A stretch of DNA of 12,691 nt, taken from CAZJBP01 sp964544115. GTDB lineage: Bacteria; Verrucomicrobiota; Kiritimatiellia; UBA8416; JADHWI01. The position numbers and the translations under genes were made by a program. Positions within the stretch are counted from its first letter, which is position 1. Every line of letters starts with the position of its first letter. Under the pieces are notes generated by a model, which saw nothing but the letters and a program-made list of their open reading frames with translations, had not been told where the DNA came from and searched no databases. Of the stretch, positions 1 through 7,138 are shown one piece after another. Location of the stretch: the NCBI GenBank assembly GCA_964544115.1, contig CAZJBP010000110.1, forward strand, positions 1 through 12,691. Direction: 5' to 3'.

Positions 1-1135
1 TCATCGGCGGCTACGCCATCGGGGCGACGCAGGGCTACATCTACATCCGCGCCGAGTACCCTCTGGCCATCAAGCGGCTGGAGAAGGCCATCGACGCGGC
101 GCGGAAGGCGGGCTTCCTCGGGCGGGGCGTCTTTGGATCGGCCTGGAACTTCGACATCGAGATCCGCCTCGGGGCGGGAGCGTTTGTGTGCGGCGAGGAG
201 ACGGCGCTCATCCAGTCGATCGCAGGCCGGCGCGGGCTGCCGCGGCCGCGGCCGCCGTACCCGGCGGCGAGCGGCCTGTGGGGCAAGCCCACGGTCATCA
301 ACAACGTCGAGACCTTTGCGAACGTGCCGGTGATCATCCTGGATGGTCCGGAGTGGTTCGCGTCGATCGGGACGGGCAGCAGCAAGGGCACGAAGGTGTT
401 TGCGCTGGCGGGCGACGTGGCCAATACCGGCCTGATCGAAGTCCCGATGGGCACGACGCTGCGCGACGTGGTGTTCGGGGTCGGCGGCGGCATCAAGGGC
501 GGCTATGCCTTCAAGGCGGTCCAGACGGGCGGGCCGGCGGGCGGATGCCTGCCGGAATCCTCGCTGGATACGCCGATCGACTACGACACGCTGGCCGCGG
601 CGGGCAGCATCATGGGCAGCGGCGGCANNNNNNNNNNGTGATGGACGAGCATGCCTGCATGGTCAACGTGGCCAAGTTCTTCCTGGAGTTCACGCAGAAC
701 GAGTCCTGCGGCAAGTGCACGCCGTGCCGGGAGGGCACCAAGCGCATGCTCGAAATCCTGACGCGGATCTCGGAGGGCAAGGGGGTCGAGGGGGACGTGG
801 AGAAGCTCCTGCGGCTGGCCGACACCGTTCGGAAGTCGTCGCTGTGCGGACTGGGACAGGCCGCGCCGAATCCGGTCATCAGCACCATCAAGCACTTCCG
901 CGCGGAGTACGACCAGCACATTCGCGAGAAGCGCTGTGCGGCCGGCGCCTGCAAGGCTCTGGCGGCGTACAGCATCGACGCCGAGGCCTGCGTGGGCTGC
1001 GGCGCGTGCCGGCGGGTGTGTCCGGTGGCGTGCATCGCCGGGGAGCCGAAGAAGCCACACGTGATCGATGCGTCGCAGTGCATCAAGTGCGGAAGTTGCT
1101 ACGACGCCTGCAAGTTTGCGGCGGTGAAGAGGTAA
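1..1135 (+). CDS. hydB: NuoF-like flavoprotein subunit of trimeric [FeFe] hydrogenase (HydB), 5'-partial and broken by an assembly gap
   Basis: The reading frame is open from the first base (codons start at position 3) and ends at TAA 1133-1135. It encodes the NADH/FMN-binding NuoF core (GAGAFVCGEETAL near 174-212, then GLWGKPTVINNVETFANVP near 276-332). The NuoF [4Fe-4S] motif ESCGKCTPCREG lies near 700-735. The C-terminal tail has two ferredoxin motifs, CVGCGACRRVCP near 990-1025 and CIKCGSCYDAC near 1080-1112. That tail separates HydB/HndC-type hydrogenase subunits from plain complex I NuoF. By family, the subunit takes electrons from NADH through FMN and passes them to HydA. The N-terminus, including any thioredoxin-like [2Fe-2S] domain and the first FMN loop, lies outside the window. 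The frame changes across the Ns at 628-637 although the protein reads straight through, so the break is an assembly artefact. hydA follows after 7 bp. HndC or another bifurcating NuoF-like subunit is the alternative name. Confidence 0.95.
   Translation, partial: HRRLRHRGDAGLHLHPRRVPSGHQAAGEGHRRGAEGGLPRAGRLWIGLELRHRDPPRGGSVCVRRGDGAHPVDRRPARAAAAAAAVPGGERPVGQAHGHQQRRDLCERAGDHPGWSGVVRVDRDGQQQGHEGVCAGGRRGQYRPDRSPDGHDAARRGVRGRRRHQGRLCLQGGPDGRAGGRMPAGILAGYADRLRHAGRGGQHHGQRRXXXXVMDEHACMVNVAKFFLEFTQNESCGKCTPCREGTKRMLEILTRISEGKGVEGDVEKLLRLADTVRKSSLCGLGQAAPNPVISTIKHFRAEYDQHIREKRCAAGACKALAAYSIDAEACVGCGACRRVCPVACIAGEPKKPHVIDASQCIKCGSCYDACKFAAVKR
628..637. other. Assembly gap (10 Ns) inside hydB
   Basis: Ten Ns separate a segment ending GSGG (frame starting at 3) from VMDEHACMV (frame of 638). 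Family members read GSGG, two hydrophobic residues, then VMDE. With the A at 627 opening an ATG codon, about 5 missing bases would restore one frame. Any length equal to 2 modulo 3 also restores it, but 10 does not. The gap length is therefore a placeholder and not a real frameshift. Confidence 0.9.
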
Positions 1136-1142
1136 GAGGGCC

Positions 1143-2906
1143 ATGACAGATACAGTGAAAGTGACGTTGACGATCGACGGCGTGCGGACGGAGGCGGCCG
1201 CCGGCACGACGATTCTGAAGGCCGCCGACGCCATCGGCATCCACATCCCGCGGTTGTGCTACCACCCCAGCCTGAGCGTTCTCGGCGCGTGCCGGATCTG
1301 CATCGTGGAAGTGGAGGGGCAGCGCAATCCCGTGGCGTCGTGTGCGTTTCCGGTGGCCGAGGGCATGAAGGTTCGCACCGCGTCGCCCCTGCTGAGGCGG
1401 CTGCGGCGCGACATCGTCGAACTCCTTCTGGATAACCACCCGAAGGACTGCCAGACCTGCGACCGGGACGGCAACTGCGAGCTGCAGAATCTGGCGTACA
1501 GCCTGGGCGTGCGCGAGCGACTGTTTGAGGGCGACCGCAAACGGTTCGGGCGCGACGAGCGCTCCATGTCGGTCACGCGCGATCCCGAGAAGTGCGTCCT
1601 GTGCGGGCGCTGCGTGCGGGTCTGCGAGGAAGTGCAGGGCGTGTCGAACCTCAGCCAGCAGCACCGGGGGTTCACGAACGTGGTCGCGCCGGCGCACTGC
1701 GGGGACATGGCGGATTCGGTGTGCATCCACTGCGGACAGTGCATCAACGTCTGTCCCACGGCGGCCTTTGTCGAGCACAACAGCACCGACGAGGTGTTTG
1801 AGGCCCTGTCGGACCCGAAGAAGCACGTGGTCGTCCATACGGCGCCGTCGATTCGCGCCGCGCTGGGGGAGGGGTTCGGGTTTGCGCCCGGCACCTCGGT
1901 AACCGGCAAGATGGTGACCGCGCTGCGGATGATGGGGTTCGCGCAGGTGTTCGACACGAACGTCAGCGCCGACTTGACGATCGTCGAGGAGGCCACGGAA
2001 TTCCTGCGGCGCTTCGAGAAGAAGGAGCGGCTGCCCCTCATCACGTCGTGCTCCCCGGGGTGGGTCAACTTCATGGAGCGGTTCTACCCGGAGCTGATCC
2101 CGCTGGCCTCGAGCTGCAAGTCGCCCATGAGCATGCTTTCCACGCTGATCAAGACGTACTACGCGGAGGAGAAGGGGCTGGACCCGAAGGATGTCTATGT
2201 CGTGGCGGTCATGCCCTGCACGGCCAAGAAGTACGAGGCTCGACGGAAAGAGCATCGCATGCCCGACGGCACGCCGCATACGGACGCGGTGATCACCACG
2301 CGCGAACTGATCTGGATGATCAAGTGCATGGGGGTCAACTTCGCGAACCTTCCCGACGGGCAGTTCGACGATCCGCTGGGGGTGTCCTCGGGCGCGGGCG
2401 ACATCTTTGGCGCAACCGGCGGCGTGATGGAGGCCGCCCTGCGGACGGCCTACGAAAAGATCACGGGCCGCGATTGCCCCGACCTGGACTTCCTGCCGGT
2501 GCGCGGCGTGGAGGGCGTGAAGGAGGCGACGCTGGATATCGACGGCACGAAGGTCAGCATCGCGGTGGCCAACGGCCTGAACAACGCCAAGAGCGTACTG
2601 GAGAAGGTGATCAGCGGGGAGAAGGTCTTCCACATCATCGAGATCATGGCGTGCCCGGGCGGCTGCGTAGCCGGCGGCGGCCAGCCGTACCCGCCCGAAG
2701 GCATGTACGTGCTGGACCCCGAGCTGGCGAAGGTTAGAGCCAAGGCGCTCTACGCGATCGACAAGGGTAAGGCTCTGCGCAAGTCGCACGAGAATCCCGC
2801 GATCCTGCAGCTGTACGCCGAATACCTTGGCGAACCGAATGGGCATCGTGCCCATGAGTTACTGCACACGACCTACAGCGCGCGCGAACCCCGAGGAGTG
2901 AGATGA
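1143..2906 (+). CDS. hydA: [FeFe] hydrogenase catalytic subunit HydA, trimeric NAD-dependent (electron-bifurcating) type
   Basis: This 587-residue protein carries the full relay of M3-type HydA. It has an N-terminal [2Fe-2S] domain (C39, C50, C53, C67), a His-Cys [4Fe-4S] site (H99, C103, C106, C112) and two [4Fe-4S] motifs (C151/154/157/161 and C194/197/200/204). The H-cluster domain spans about 220-580: L1 TSCSPGW at 301-307, L2 MPCTAKKYE from 357, and L3 with C504 and C508 in MACPGGCVAGGGQP. It ends in the usual RAHELLH tail, with no extra C-terminal [2Fe-2S] domain. By family it reduces protons to H2 with electrons from NADH and reduced ferredoxin through HydB/HydC. Odd point: L1 is normally TSCCPxW, and S304 sits at the position of the cubane-ligating cysteine. 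The ATG start has AAGAGG 10 bp upstream and begins the conserved [2Fe-2S] fold at once. The stop overlaps the hydC start (ATGA). Confidence 0.97.
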   Translation: MTDTVKVTLTIDGVRTEAAAGTTILKAADAIGIHIPRLCYHPSLSVLGACRICIVEVEGQRNPVASCAFPVAEGMKVRTASPLLRRLRRDIVELLLDNHPKDCQTCDRDGNCELQNLAYSLGVRERLFEGDRKRFGRDERSMSVTRDPEKCVLCGRCVRVCEEVQGVSNLSQQHRGFTNVVAPAHCGDMADSVCIHCGQCINVCPTAAFVEHNSTDEVFEALSDPKKHVVVHTAPSIRAALGEGFGFAPGTSVTGKMVTALRMMGFAQVFDTNVSADLTIVEEATEFLRRFEKKERLPLITSCSPGWVNFMERFYPELIPLASSCKSPMSMLSTLIKTYYAEEKGLDPKDVYVVAVMPCTAKKYEARRKEHRMPDGTPHTDAVITTRELIWMIKCMGVNFANLPDGQFDDPLGVSSGAGDIFGATGGVMEAALRTAYEKITGRDCPDLDFLPVRGVEGVKEATLDIDGTKVSIAVANGLNNAKSVLEKVISGEKVFHIIEIMACPGGCVAGGGQPYPPEGMYVLDPELAKVRAKALYAIDKGKALRKSHENPAILQLYAEYLGEPNGHRAHELLHTTYSAREPRGVR

Positions 2907-3394
2907 ACAGCATGAGCAGCGTGTTACCGGACGATATTGTGGCCTACATCAAGGATTGCCGCGGCCGCGAGCACTACGAGAGCTACCTGATTTCCGTGCT
3001 GCAGAAGATTCAGAGCGCCAATGGCTACCTGTCCCGCGAGAGCATGGACGAGGTGTCCCAGTTGATGCAGATTCCGGCGGCGACGGTGACCGGCGTAGCC
3101 ACGTTCTACCACTTCTTCAGCTTCAAGCCGCGCGGCCGGCACCGCGTGACGGTCTGCCTGGGGACGGCGTGCTTTGTTCGAGGCGCGGACAAGGTTCTGG
3201 CCCGGTTCAAACTGGAGCTTGGAATCGACGACGGCGAGACGACCCCCGACGGGCTGTTCTCGATCGAGTGCGCGCGCTGCCTCGGTGCGTGCGCGCTCGC
3301 CCCGGTTGTCACGGTGGGCGAGAAGGTGTACGCTAACGTCAAGCCGGGCGATGTGAAGAAGATTTTGAAGGAGTACGGGTTCAAGGGCAAGTGA
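2903..3394 (+). CDS. hydC: NuoE-like [2Fe-2S] subunit of the trimeric hydrogenase (HydC)
   Basis: The 163-residue protein is a thioredoxin-like [2Fe-2S] subunit of the NuoE/HydC family. Ligands are C85 and C90 (CLGTAC) and C126 and C130 (CLGAC), following the typical helical N-terminal half with ATVTGVATFYHFF near 60-72. Length matches NuoE/HydC. The start overlaps the hydA stop by 4 bp (ATGA, 2903-2906) and has GGAG about 6 bp upstream, so translation is probably coupled. A second ATG three codons downstream is possible. By family it partners HydB and helps move electrons between NADH/FMN and the Fe-S relay. The order here is B-A-C within the window; in Thermotoga hydC comes first. A separate upstream NuoE copy cannot be excluded because the operon start is off the window. 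Confidence 0.95.
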   Translation: MNSMSSVLPDDIVAYIKDCRGREHYESYLISVLQKIQSANGYLSRESMDEVSQLMQIPAATVTGVATFYHFFSFKPRGRHRVTVCLGTACFVRGADKVLARFKLELGIDDGETTPDGLFSIECARCLGACALAPVVTVGEKVYANVKPGDVKKILKEYGFKGK

Positions 3395-3429
3395 CAGGCG
3401 GGCGGGCCGGGCAGGGGAGCGAGACAGCC

Positions 3430-3849
3430 ATGGAGACCGCGGGCGGAAAGATCCTGATCGTCGATGACGACTTCGCGTTCGCGGAGTCGGTCACCGATCT
3501 GCTGGAAGCCTATGGATACACCGTCGAGCACGCGGCCGACGGGGTCGCGGGATTGCAGCGGGCTCGCGAGATCAGGCCGGACGTGATGATCCTGGACGTG
3601 ATGATGACGACGGACACGGAGGGGTTCGAGGTCGCCCGCCGTATCCCCGAAACGCCCGAGTTCAAGCACATGGGCGTGATCCTGGTGACGGGGGTGACGA
3701 GGGCTTTGAATCTTCCGGGCGTGTTGAAGCCGGACGACTCGTGGCTCCCGGTGGACCGCGTGCTGGATAAGCCCGTGGACCCCGCCCGTCTGATTTCGGA
3801 GATTGAACGGGTTCTAGCGGACAAAAAAGGAAGGCACAGTTCCTCATGA
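3430..3849 (+). CDS. Stand-alone response-regulator receiver protein (first of a tandem pair)
   Basis: This 139-residue protein is a single CheY-like receiver with no output domain. It has the acidic pocket D12-D13-D14, phospho-acceptor D56 in LDVMM, switch T87 and K114 in LDKP. The conserved DTEGF after LDVMM is typical of a receiver subgroup found in many anaerobic and deltaproteobacterial-type genomes (recalled, not checked). I chose ATG 3430, preceded by AGGGGAG at 3413-3419, because it starts just before the first beta strand. A GTG at 3391 in the same frame would overlap hydC and add a low-complexity Gly-rich tail. It lies 35 bp after hydC and overlaps the next receiver by ATGA, so it probably belongs to the hydrogenase operon. 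No histidine kinase is visible in the window. Its target is unknown; the context suggests signalling about redox or hydrogenase state. Confidence 0.9.
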   Translation: METAGGKILIVDDDFAFAESVTDLLEAYGYTVEHAADGVAGLQRAREIRPDVMILDVMMTTDTEGFEVARRIPETPEFKHMGVILVTGVTRALNLPGVLKPDDSWLPVDRVLDKPVDPARLISEIERVLADKKGRHSSS

Positions 3850-4238
3850 ACAAGGCAGCGAAGACGATTCTCCTGATCGATGACGATACGGATCTGACGG
3901 CGGCAACCCGGGCGGTGCTCGAGAGCAACGGGTATGCGGTGCTCGAGGCACACAGCGGGCCGGAGGGGCTGAAGATGGCCTTCGCTCACAAGCCTGCCCT
4001 GATCATCCTGGACGTGATGATGGCGTCGGACACAGAGGGCTTCGACGTGAGTCGCTCGGTGAAGGCAGCGCCCGAGTTGGCCGGGACGCCCATCATCCTT
4101 CTGACGGGCATCCGTCGCATGATGAACCTGCCGTTCGCGCTGGAGCCGGACGTGGCCCACCTGCCGGTCAAGATCGTGCTGGAGAAGCCCGTGCCGCCGG
4201 CGAAGCTGCTGGAAGAGATCGGGAAGCTGCTGGCGTAG
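3846..4238 (+). CDS. Stand-alone response-regulator receiver protein (second of a tandem pair)
   Basis: This 130-residue receiver has D12-D13-D14, phospho-acceptor D56, T87 and K114 at exactly the same residue numbers as the preceding protein. It also shares DTEGF, NLP, LPV and KPV.PA blocks, so the two align without indels and are clearly paralogues. There is no DNA-binding or enzymatic domain. The start overlaps the previous stop (ATGA, 3846-3849), which implies coupled translation. It ends at TAG 4236-4238, 21 bp from the convergent rnhC stop. By family, single-domain receivers act through protein contacts or in phosphorelays. Which kinase serves it cannot be seen here. Confidence 0.92.
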   Translation: MNKAAKTILLIDDDTDLTAATRAVLESNGYAVLEAHSGPEGLKMAFAHKPALIILDVMMASDTEGFDVSRSVKAAPELAGTPIILLTGIRRMMNLPFALEPDVAHLPVKIVLEKPVPPAKLLEEIGKLLA

Positions 4239-4259
4239 CCCGCGCGCGGTCTCCCGGGA
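4239..4259. other. Convergent intergenic junction without an obvious terminator
   Basis: Only 21 bp separate the stops of the second receiver gene (plus) and rnhC (minus). The stretch is GC-rich and contains the palindrome TCCCGGGA, but there is no stem followed by a T-run on either strand. Transcripts probably end by another mechanism or run into each other's 3' ends. Confidence 0.5.
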
Positions 4260-5291
4260 CTACGCCGGCGACGCCTCGTCACTCCCGGCCGGCTTTGCCG
4301 GGCGCTTGCCAAACCCGGGCCGCATGATCTTCGAGACCACGGCGCCGTCGGGGCCGAGCTCGGCGCGGCTGTGCCCCGTGGATTCGAGGACCTGGTCCGC
4401 GGTGCGAAAATGGCACTTCGCGGCCTCGATCAGCACCTTTGCGCCGCTCTTTCTGACCATGTCGCGCGCCGCCTCGGTGACGGCCGGCGAGGCGCCCTTG
4501 GGACACTCGATGCCGAAGCGGTCCTTCATCTGGTGCAGGGCGCGGAGAAACGCCTCGCGCGCCACGATGGATGCGGCGGCGACGGCCAGGTCGGATTCCG
4601 CCCGGGGCATCTGGATCAGTTCGATGCGGCGCCCCTTGGTCATCAGCGCGCGTTCGACCTGGTCTTTCCGCCCGAACTGGTCCGAGATGGCGCGCGGGCA
4701 GTCGGGGACCACCTCCAGCAGGTTCTCGATGGCGCGGGCGTGCCCCCACGACAGCAGCGTGTTGACGTTGCGCATCTTGGCGTAGAGGCGGTTGTATGTG
4801 GCGGGCCCGATCTTGATGATCGTGCAGTGGGGGCCGAGCAGCTTGCGCAGTTCGGCGCCCATCGCCATGGCCTTGCGGTCGCTGGAAATGGTCTTGCTGT
4901 CGCGGACGTCCATCTCGCGCATCCGCCCGGCGACGCCGGGGTGGATGTAAACGCCCGCGATGACCAGGGGCCCGAAGAAATCGCCCTTGCCGCTCTCGTC
5001 GACGCCGATGTGGGGCTGTACCGCCTCCGGGTTGACCACGGTATCGTAGCCGTGGGTGGCGCGCTGCAGCACGATCGGTTCGAGCGTGAAGATGATGAAC
5101 TCCTCGGCGCCCTTGCCCTGCACTACGAGCTTGCCGCTGGTGTAGAGGTTGATCGAGCAGTCCGGTGCCTTGACCGCGATGCGGGTGTAGGGCACCTGGG
5201 CGGGCCTGTAGTTACCGCTCGACAGCAGGGACTCCAGCAGATCCTGCTGGGCCGCGGTCAGCTTGTACGTGAAGGTGGTCTTCGGTTCCAT
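4260..5291 (-). CDS. rnhC: Ribonuclease HIII
   Basis: This 343-residue protein has the two-part RNase HIII layout. An N-terminal TBP-like substrate-binding domain covers about residues 1-88. The RNase H fold contains G96-V-D98-E99-S-G-K-G-D104-FFGPLV, RDSK at 130-133, D204 in SDQFG, and E232/D234 in RAESDLAVAAASIVAR. The GKGD.FGPLV signature separates HIII from HII. By family it cleaves the RNA strand of RNA/DNA hybrids in the cytoplasm using Mg2+ or Mn2+. I chose ATG at 5289-5291 because the frame above it runs into low-complexity Arg/Gly/Pro sequence before the conserved MEPKTTFTYKL start. No Shine-Dalgarno is visible, but a promoter-like pair sits just upstream (5303-5332). It lies 70 bp downstream of the UbiA-type gene on the same strand and ends in TAG. 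Confidence 0.95.
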   Translation of the reverse strand: MEPKTTFTYKLTAAQQDLLESLLSSGNYRPAQVPYTRIAVKAPDCSINLYTSGKLVVQGKGAEEFIIFTLEPIVLQRATHGYDTVVNPEAVQPHIGVDESGKGDFFGPLVIAGVYIHPGVAGRMREMDVRDSKTISSDRKAMAMGAELRKLLGPHCTIIKIGPATYNRLYAKMRNVNTLLSWGHARAIENLLEVVPDCPRAISDQFGRKDQVERALMTKGRRIELIQMPRAESDLAVAAASIVAREAFLRALHQMKDRFGIECPKGASPAVTEAARDMVRKSGAKVLIEAAKCHFRTADQVLESTGHSRAELGPDGAVVSKIMRPGFGKRPAKPAGSDEASPA

Positions 5292-5302
5292 GGATGGCGG
5301 GA

Positions 5303-5332
5303 AGGATAGCAGAGCGGGTCCTCCCCGTGCAA
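5303..5332 (-). promoter_or_regulatory. Candidate promoter for rnhC
   Basis: On the minus strand TTGCAC (5327-5332) and TATCCT (5303-5308) are separated by 18 bp. The -10-like box ends 11 bp before the rnhC ATG, which gives a very short or absent leader and fits the lack of a Shine-Dalgarno sequence. Both boxes match the sigma-70 consensus only partly. Confidence 0.25.
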
Positions 5333-5361
5333 AGCGATTCACGACAAGCGATAAGCGGCCG

Positions 5362-6285
5362 CTAGCGGCCCATGGCAAAGACGGCCAGTACGGCCGCGCC
5401 GAACAGGGCCAGGTTGACGAGGGTTGGCGTGTCCGTCAGGACAACGCGCTCGGGCCGACTTCCCTGGCGGTGACGGTACACCAGGTCCATATATCGAAAG
5501 ATCCCGAAGACGACGAAGGGGATGGTGACCCCCATCCAGCGCGTGTGGAACTTGTCCGCCGTCGCCGGCGAAAGTGTGTACATGGCATACGCCACGATGG
5601 TGGCCGCGGCGGTCACGGAGGCCAGCTGGTCCAGCAAGTGCAGGTCGTACTGCTGCAGGACATCGCGCTGGCCGGTCTCGCCGTCCGCCACCAGCTCCCT
5701 TTCGTGGCGCCGCTTGCAGACGGCCAGAAAGAGCGCGAGCAAGAAGGCGCACAACAGCAGCCAGGAGGAGATGGAGACCTGCAGCGCCAGGGCGCCGGCT
5801 CCTGCGCGGATGACGAAGCCCACGGCAATAAGGAGGATATCCACCAGTGGCACGCGCTTGAGCCACAGCGTGTAGGCAATCTGGAGCGCGACGTAGGCGC
5901 CCGCCGCCATGGAAAAGGCAGGGCCGACCCGGAAGGCGATGACGCCGCCGGACATGACGAGGGCCGCAGAGAGCACCACCGCCTGCAGGGGGAGCACGCG
6001 GCCGGCCGCGATCGGGCGGTCCTGCTTCTCCGGGTGACGCCGGTCGGCCTCGCGGTCACGGAGGTCGTTCATCACGTAGACGCCGCTTGAGATCAGGCAG
6101 AAGGCCAGAACGGCCAGAGCGGTCAGCCCGGCCGCAGGGAGCATATCCATGCTCTGCGACTGGTCCCCCACAGCGAAGAAGAACGCGGCCGCCACCACGG
6201 CGTTCTTCGTCCACTGGTTGGGCCGCATGGAACGCAACAGGTCTGCGGCCAGCGATGGGCGTGCCGTTGACGGCTCGGTCTGCAT
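5362..6285 (-). CDS. UbiA-family prenyltransferase, decaprenyl-phosphate phosphoribosyltransferase-like
   Basis: This 307-residue integral membrane protein has about eight or nine hydrophobic segments. It carries R21-P-N-Q-W-T-K-N at the N-terminus and the Asp-rich motif N73-D-L-R-D77-REA-D81-RRHP, followed by K87-QDRPIAAG. The second motif is KRRHE at 191-195 in place of the DxxxD of aromatic prenyltransferases. These features fit the subgroup that transfers phosphoribose from PRPP to decaprenyl phosphate (Rv3806c type, known in arabinan precursor synthesis). Other lineages have the same protein where the product is less clear. The start at ATG 6283-6285 is preferred because MQTEP leads straight into the motif, and the longer frame would overlap the upstream gene. 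GGGGGA lies about 9 bp upstream. It sits 14 bp after the GT2 gene, so the two are probably co-transcribed and both act on polyprenyl phosphate. It ends in TAG. Confidence 0.88.
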   Translation of the reverse strand: MQTEPSTARPSLAADLLRSMRPNQWTKNAVVAAAFFFAVGDQSQSMDMLPAAGLTALAVLAFCLISSGVYVMNDLRDREADRRHPEKQDRPIAAGRVLPLQAVVLSAALVMSGGVIAFRVGPAFSMAAGAYVALQIAYTLWLKRVPLVDILLIAVGFVIRAGAGALALQVSISSWLLLCAFLLALFLAVCKRRHERELVADGETGQRDVLQQYDLHLLDQLASVTAAATIVAYAMYTLSPATADKFHTRWMGVTIPFVVFGIFRYMDLVYRHRQGSRPERVVLTDTPTLVNLALFGAAVLAVFAMGR

Positions 6286-6299
6286 TCGACGTTCCCCCG

Positions 6300-7052
6300 T
6301 CACGCTCTGGTATCCCGAGGGTTGGCGCGCTGTGTCGGACGGCGCCGGAAGCTGTTGCGCAGAGCCAACTTCCACACCATCCACAGGGCCTCACGAAAGA
6401 TGCCGCCGCTCATCTTCGAATAGCCCGCGCGGCGGTCGACAAAGGTGATCGGGATCTCGGAAATGCGGAACCCCTTGCACCAGGTTGTGTGCGTCATCTC
6501 AACCTGGAAGGAGTACCCGTTGGAGACGACCGCATCCAGGTCGATGGCTTCCAGGACTTCGCGCCGGTAGCACTTGAATCCGCCGGTGGGGTCGGTGACC
6601 GGCAGTCCGGTGATGATGCGAACGTACAGCGAGGCGCTCTTGCTGAGCATGAGTCGGCTGAGCGGCCAGTTGGTAATGCGGATGCCGTTCACGTACCGCG
6701 ATCCGAGCACCAGGTCGGCGCTCTGGGCCGCCCGCGCGAAGTTCGGGATCTCGCCGGGGTCGTGGGAAAAGTCCGCGTCCATTTCGTAGATGAGCGCATA
6801 CCCCTTCTCCAGCGCCCACTTGAAGCCGGCAATGTAGGCGCGCCCAAGCCCTTCCTTGCCCTTGCGGTGCAGAACATGCACGCGGGCATCTTCCCGCACC
6901 ATGGCATCGATGACGTCACCGGTGCCGTCGGGGGAGTTGTCATCCACGAAGAGGACGTGCGACTCGGGGTTGACGGCGAACACTGCGGCAGCGATGGGAC
7001 GCACGTTGTCCCGCTCGTCGTAGGTCGGTATCACGATCAACTGCCGGTCCAT
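6300..7052 (-). CDS. Family 2 glycosyltransferase, polyprenol-phosphate mannose synthase-like (Dpm1 type)
   Basis: This 250-residue cytosolic GT-A enzyme has the N-terminal nucleotide-sugar fold (IVIPTYDERDNV at 6-17 and D37-D38-NSPDGT). The metal site is D92-A-D94-FSHDP, followed by GSRYVNG at 117-123, DPTGGFKCYRREVL at 154-167 and DRRAGYSKMS at 206-215. This string of motifs is characteristic of dolichyl/polyprenyl-phosphate beta-mannosyltransferases. There is no C-terminal membrane or GtrA domain, so it is the short soluble form, which would act on lipid carrier at the inner face of the membrane. ATG 7050-7052 starts directly before the first beta strand; the longer frame adds 22 unrelated residues. 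There is no Shine-Dalgarno, but a TATACT box lies 8 bp upstream. The neighbouring UbiA gene suggests a shared role in polyprenyl-phosphate-sugar supply for envelope glycans. The sugar donor (GDP-Man or other) is not certain. Confidence 0.9.
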   Translation of the reverse strand: MDRQLIVIPTYDERDNVRPIAAAVFAVNPESHVLFVDDNSPDGTGDVIDAMVREDARVHVLHRKGKEGLGRAYIAGFKWALEKGYALIYEMDADFSHDPGEIPNFARAAQSADLVLGSRYVNGIRITNWPLSRLMLSKSASLYVRIITGLPVTDPTGGFKCYRREVLEAIDLDAVVSNGYSFQVEMTHTTWCKGFRISEIPITFVDRRAGYSKMSGGIFREALWMVWKLALRNSFRRRPTQRANPRDTRA

Positions 7053-7060
7053 GGGCGTGG

Positions 7061-7090
7061 AGTATAGGAATCGGCCGAGCGGGTCCGCAA
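7061..7090 (-). promoter_or_regulatory. Candidate near-leaderless promoter for the GT2 gene
   Basis: On the minus strand TTGCGG (7085-7090) is followed after 18 bp by TATACT (7061-7066), one mismatch from the -10 consensus. The box ends only 8 bp before the ATG at 7052, so transcription would start at or next to the start codon. This fits the absence of a Shine-Dalgarno and the 151-bp gap after pyrF. The -35 box is weak. Confidence 0.3.
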
Positions 7091-7138
7091 GGTGATTTGT
7101 CGTGCGCGTCGGCGGCACCGTGATTGGGGCGAGACCGC

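Noticed and set aside
1083..2855. 590-codon open frame on the minus strand opposite hydA
   Set aside because: It is a shadow of hydA: high GC keeps the antisense frame open, the translation is Arg/His/Ala-rich with no motif, and the hydA protein is unmistakable.
3391..3429. GTG start for the first receiver overlapping the hydC stop
   Set aside because: It adds a low-complexity Gly/Arg/Ala stretch before the fold, while ATG 3430 has AGGGGAG at a workable distance; not fully excluded.
4239..4259. Bidirectional intrinsic terminator between the converging operons
   Set aside because: Only a short TCCCGGGA palindrome is present, with no T-run on either side.
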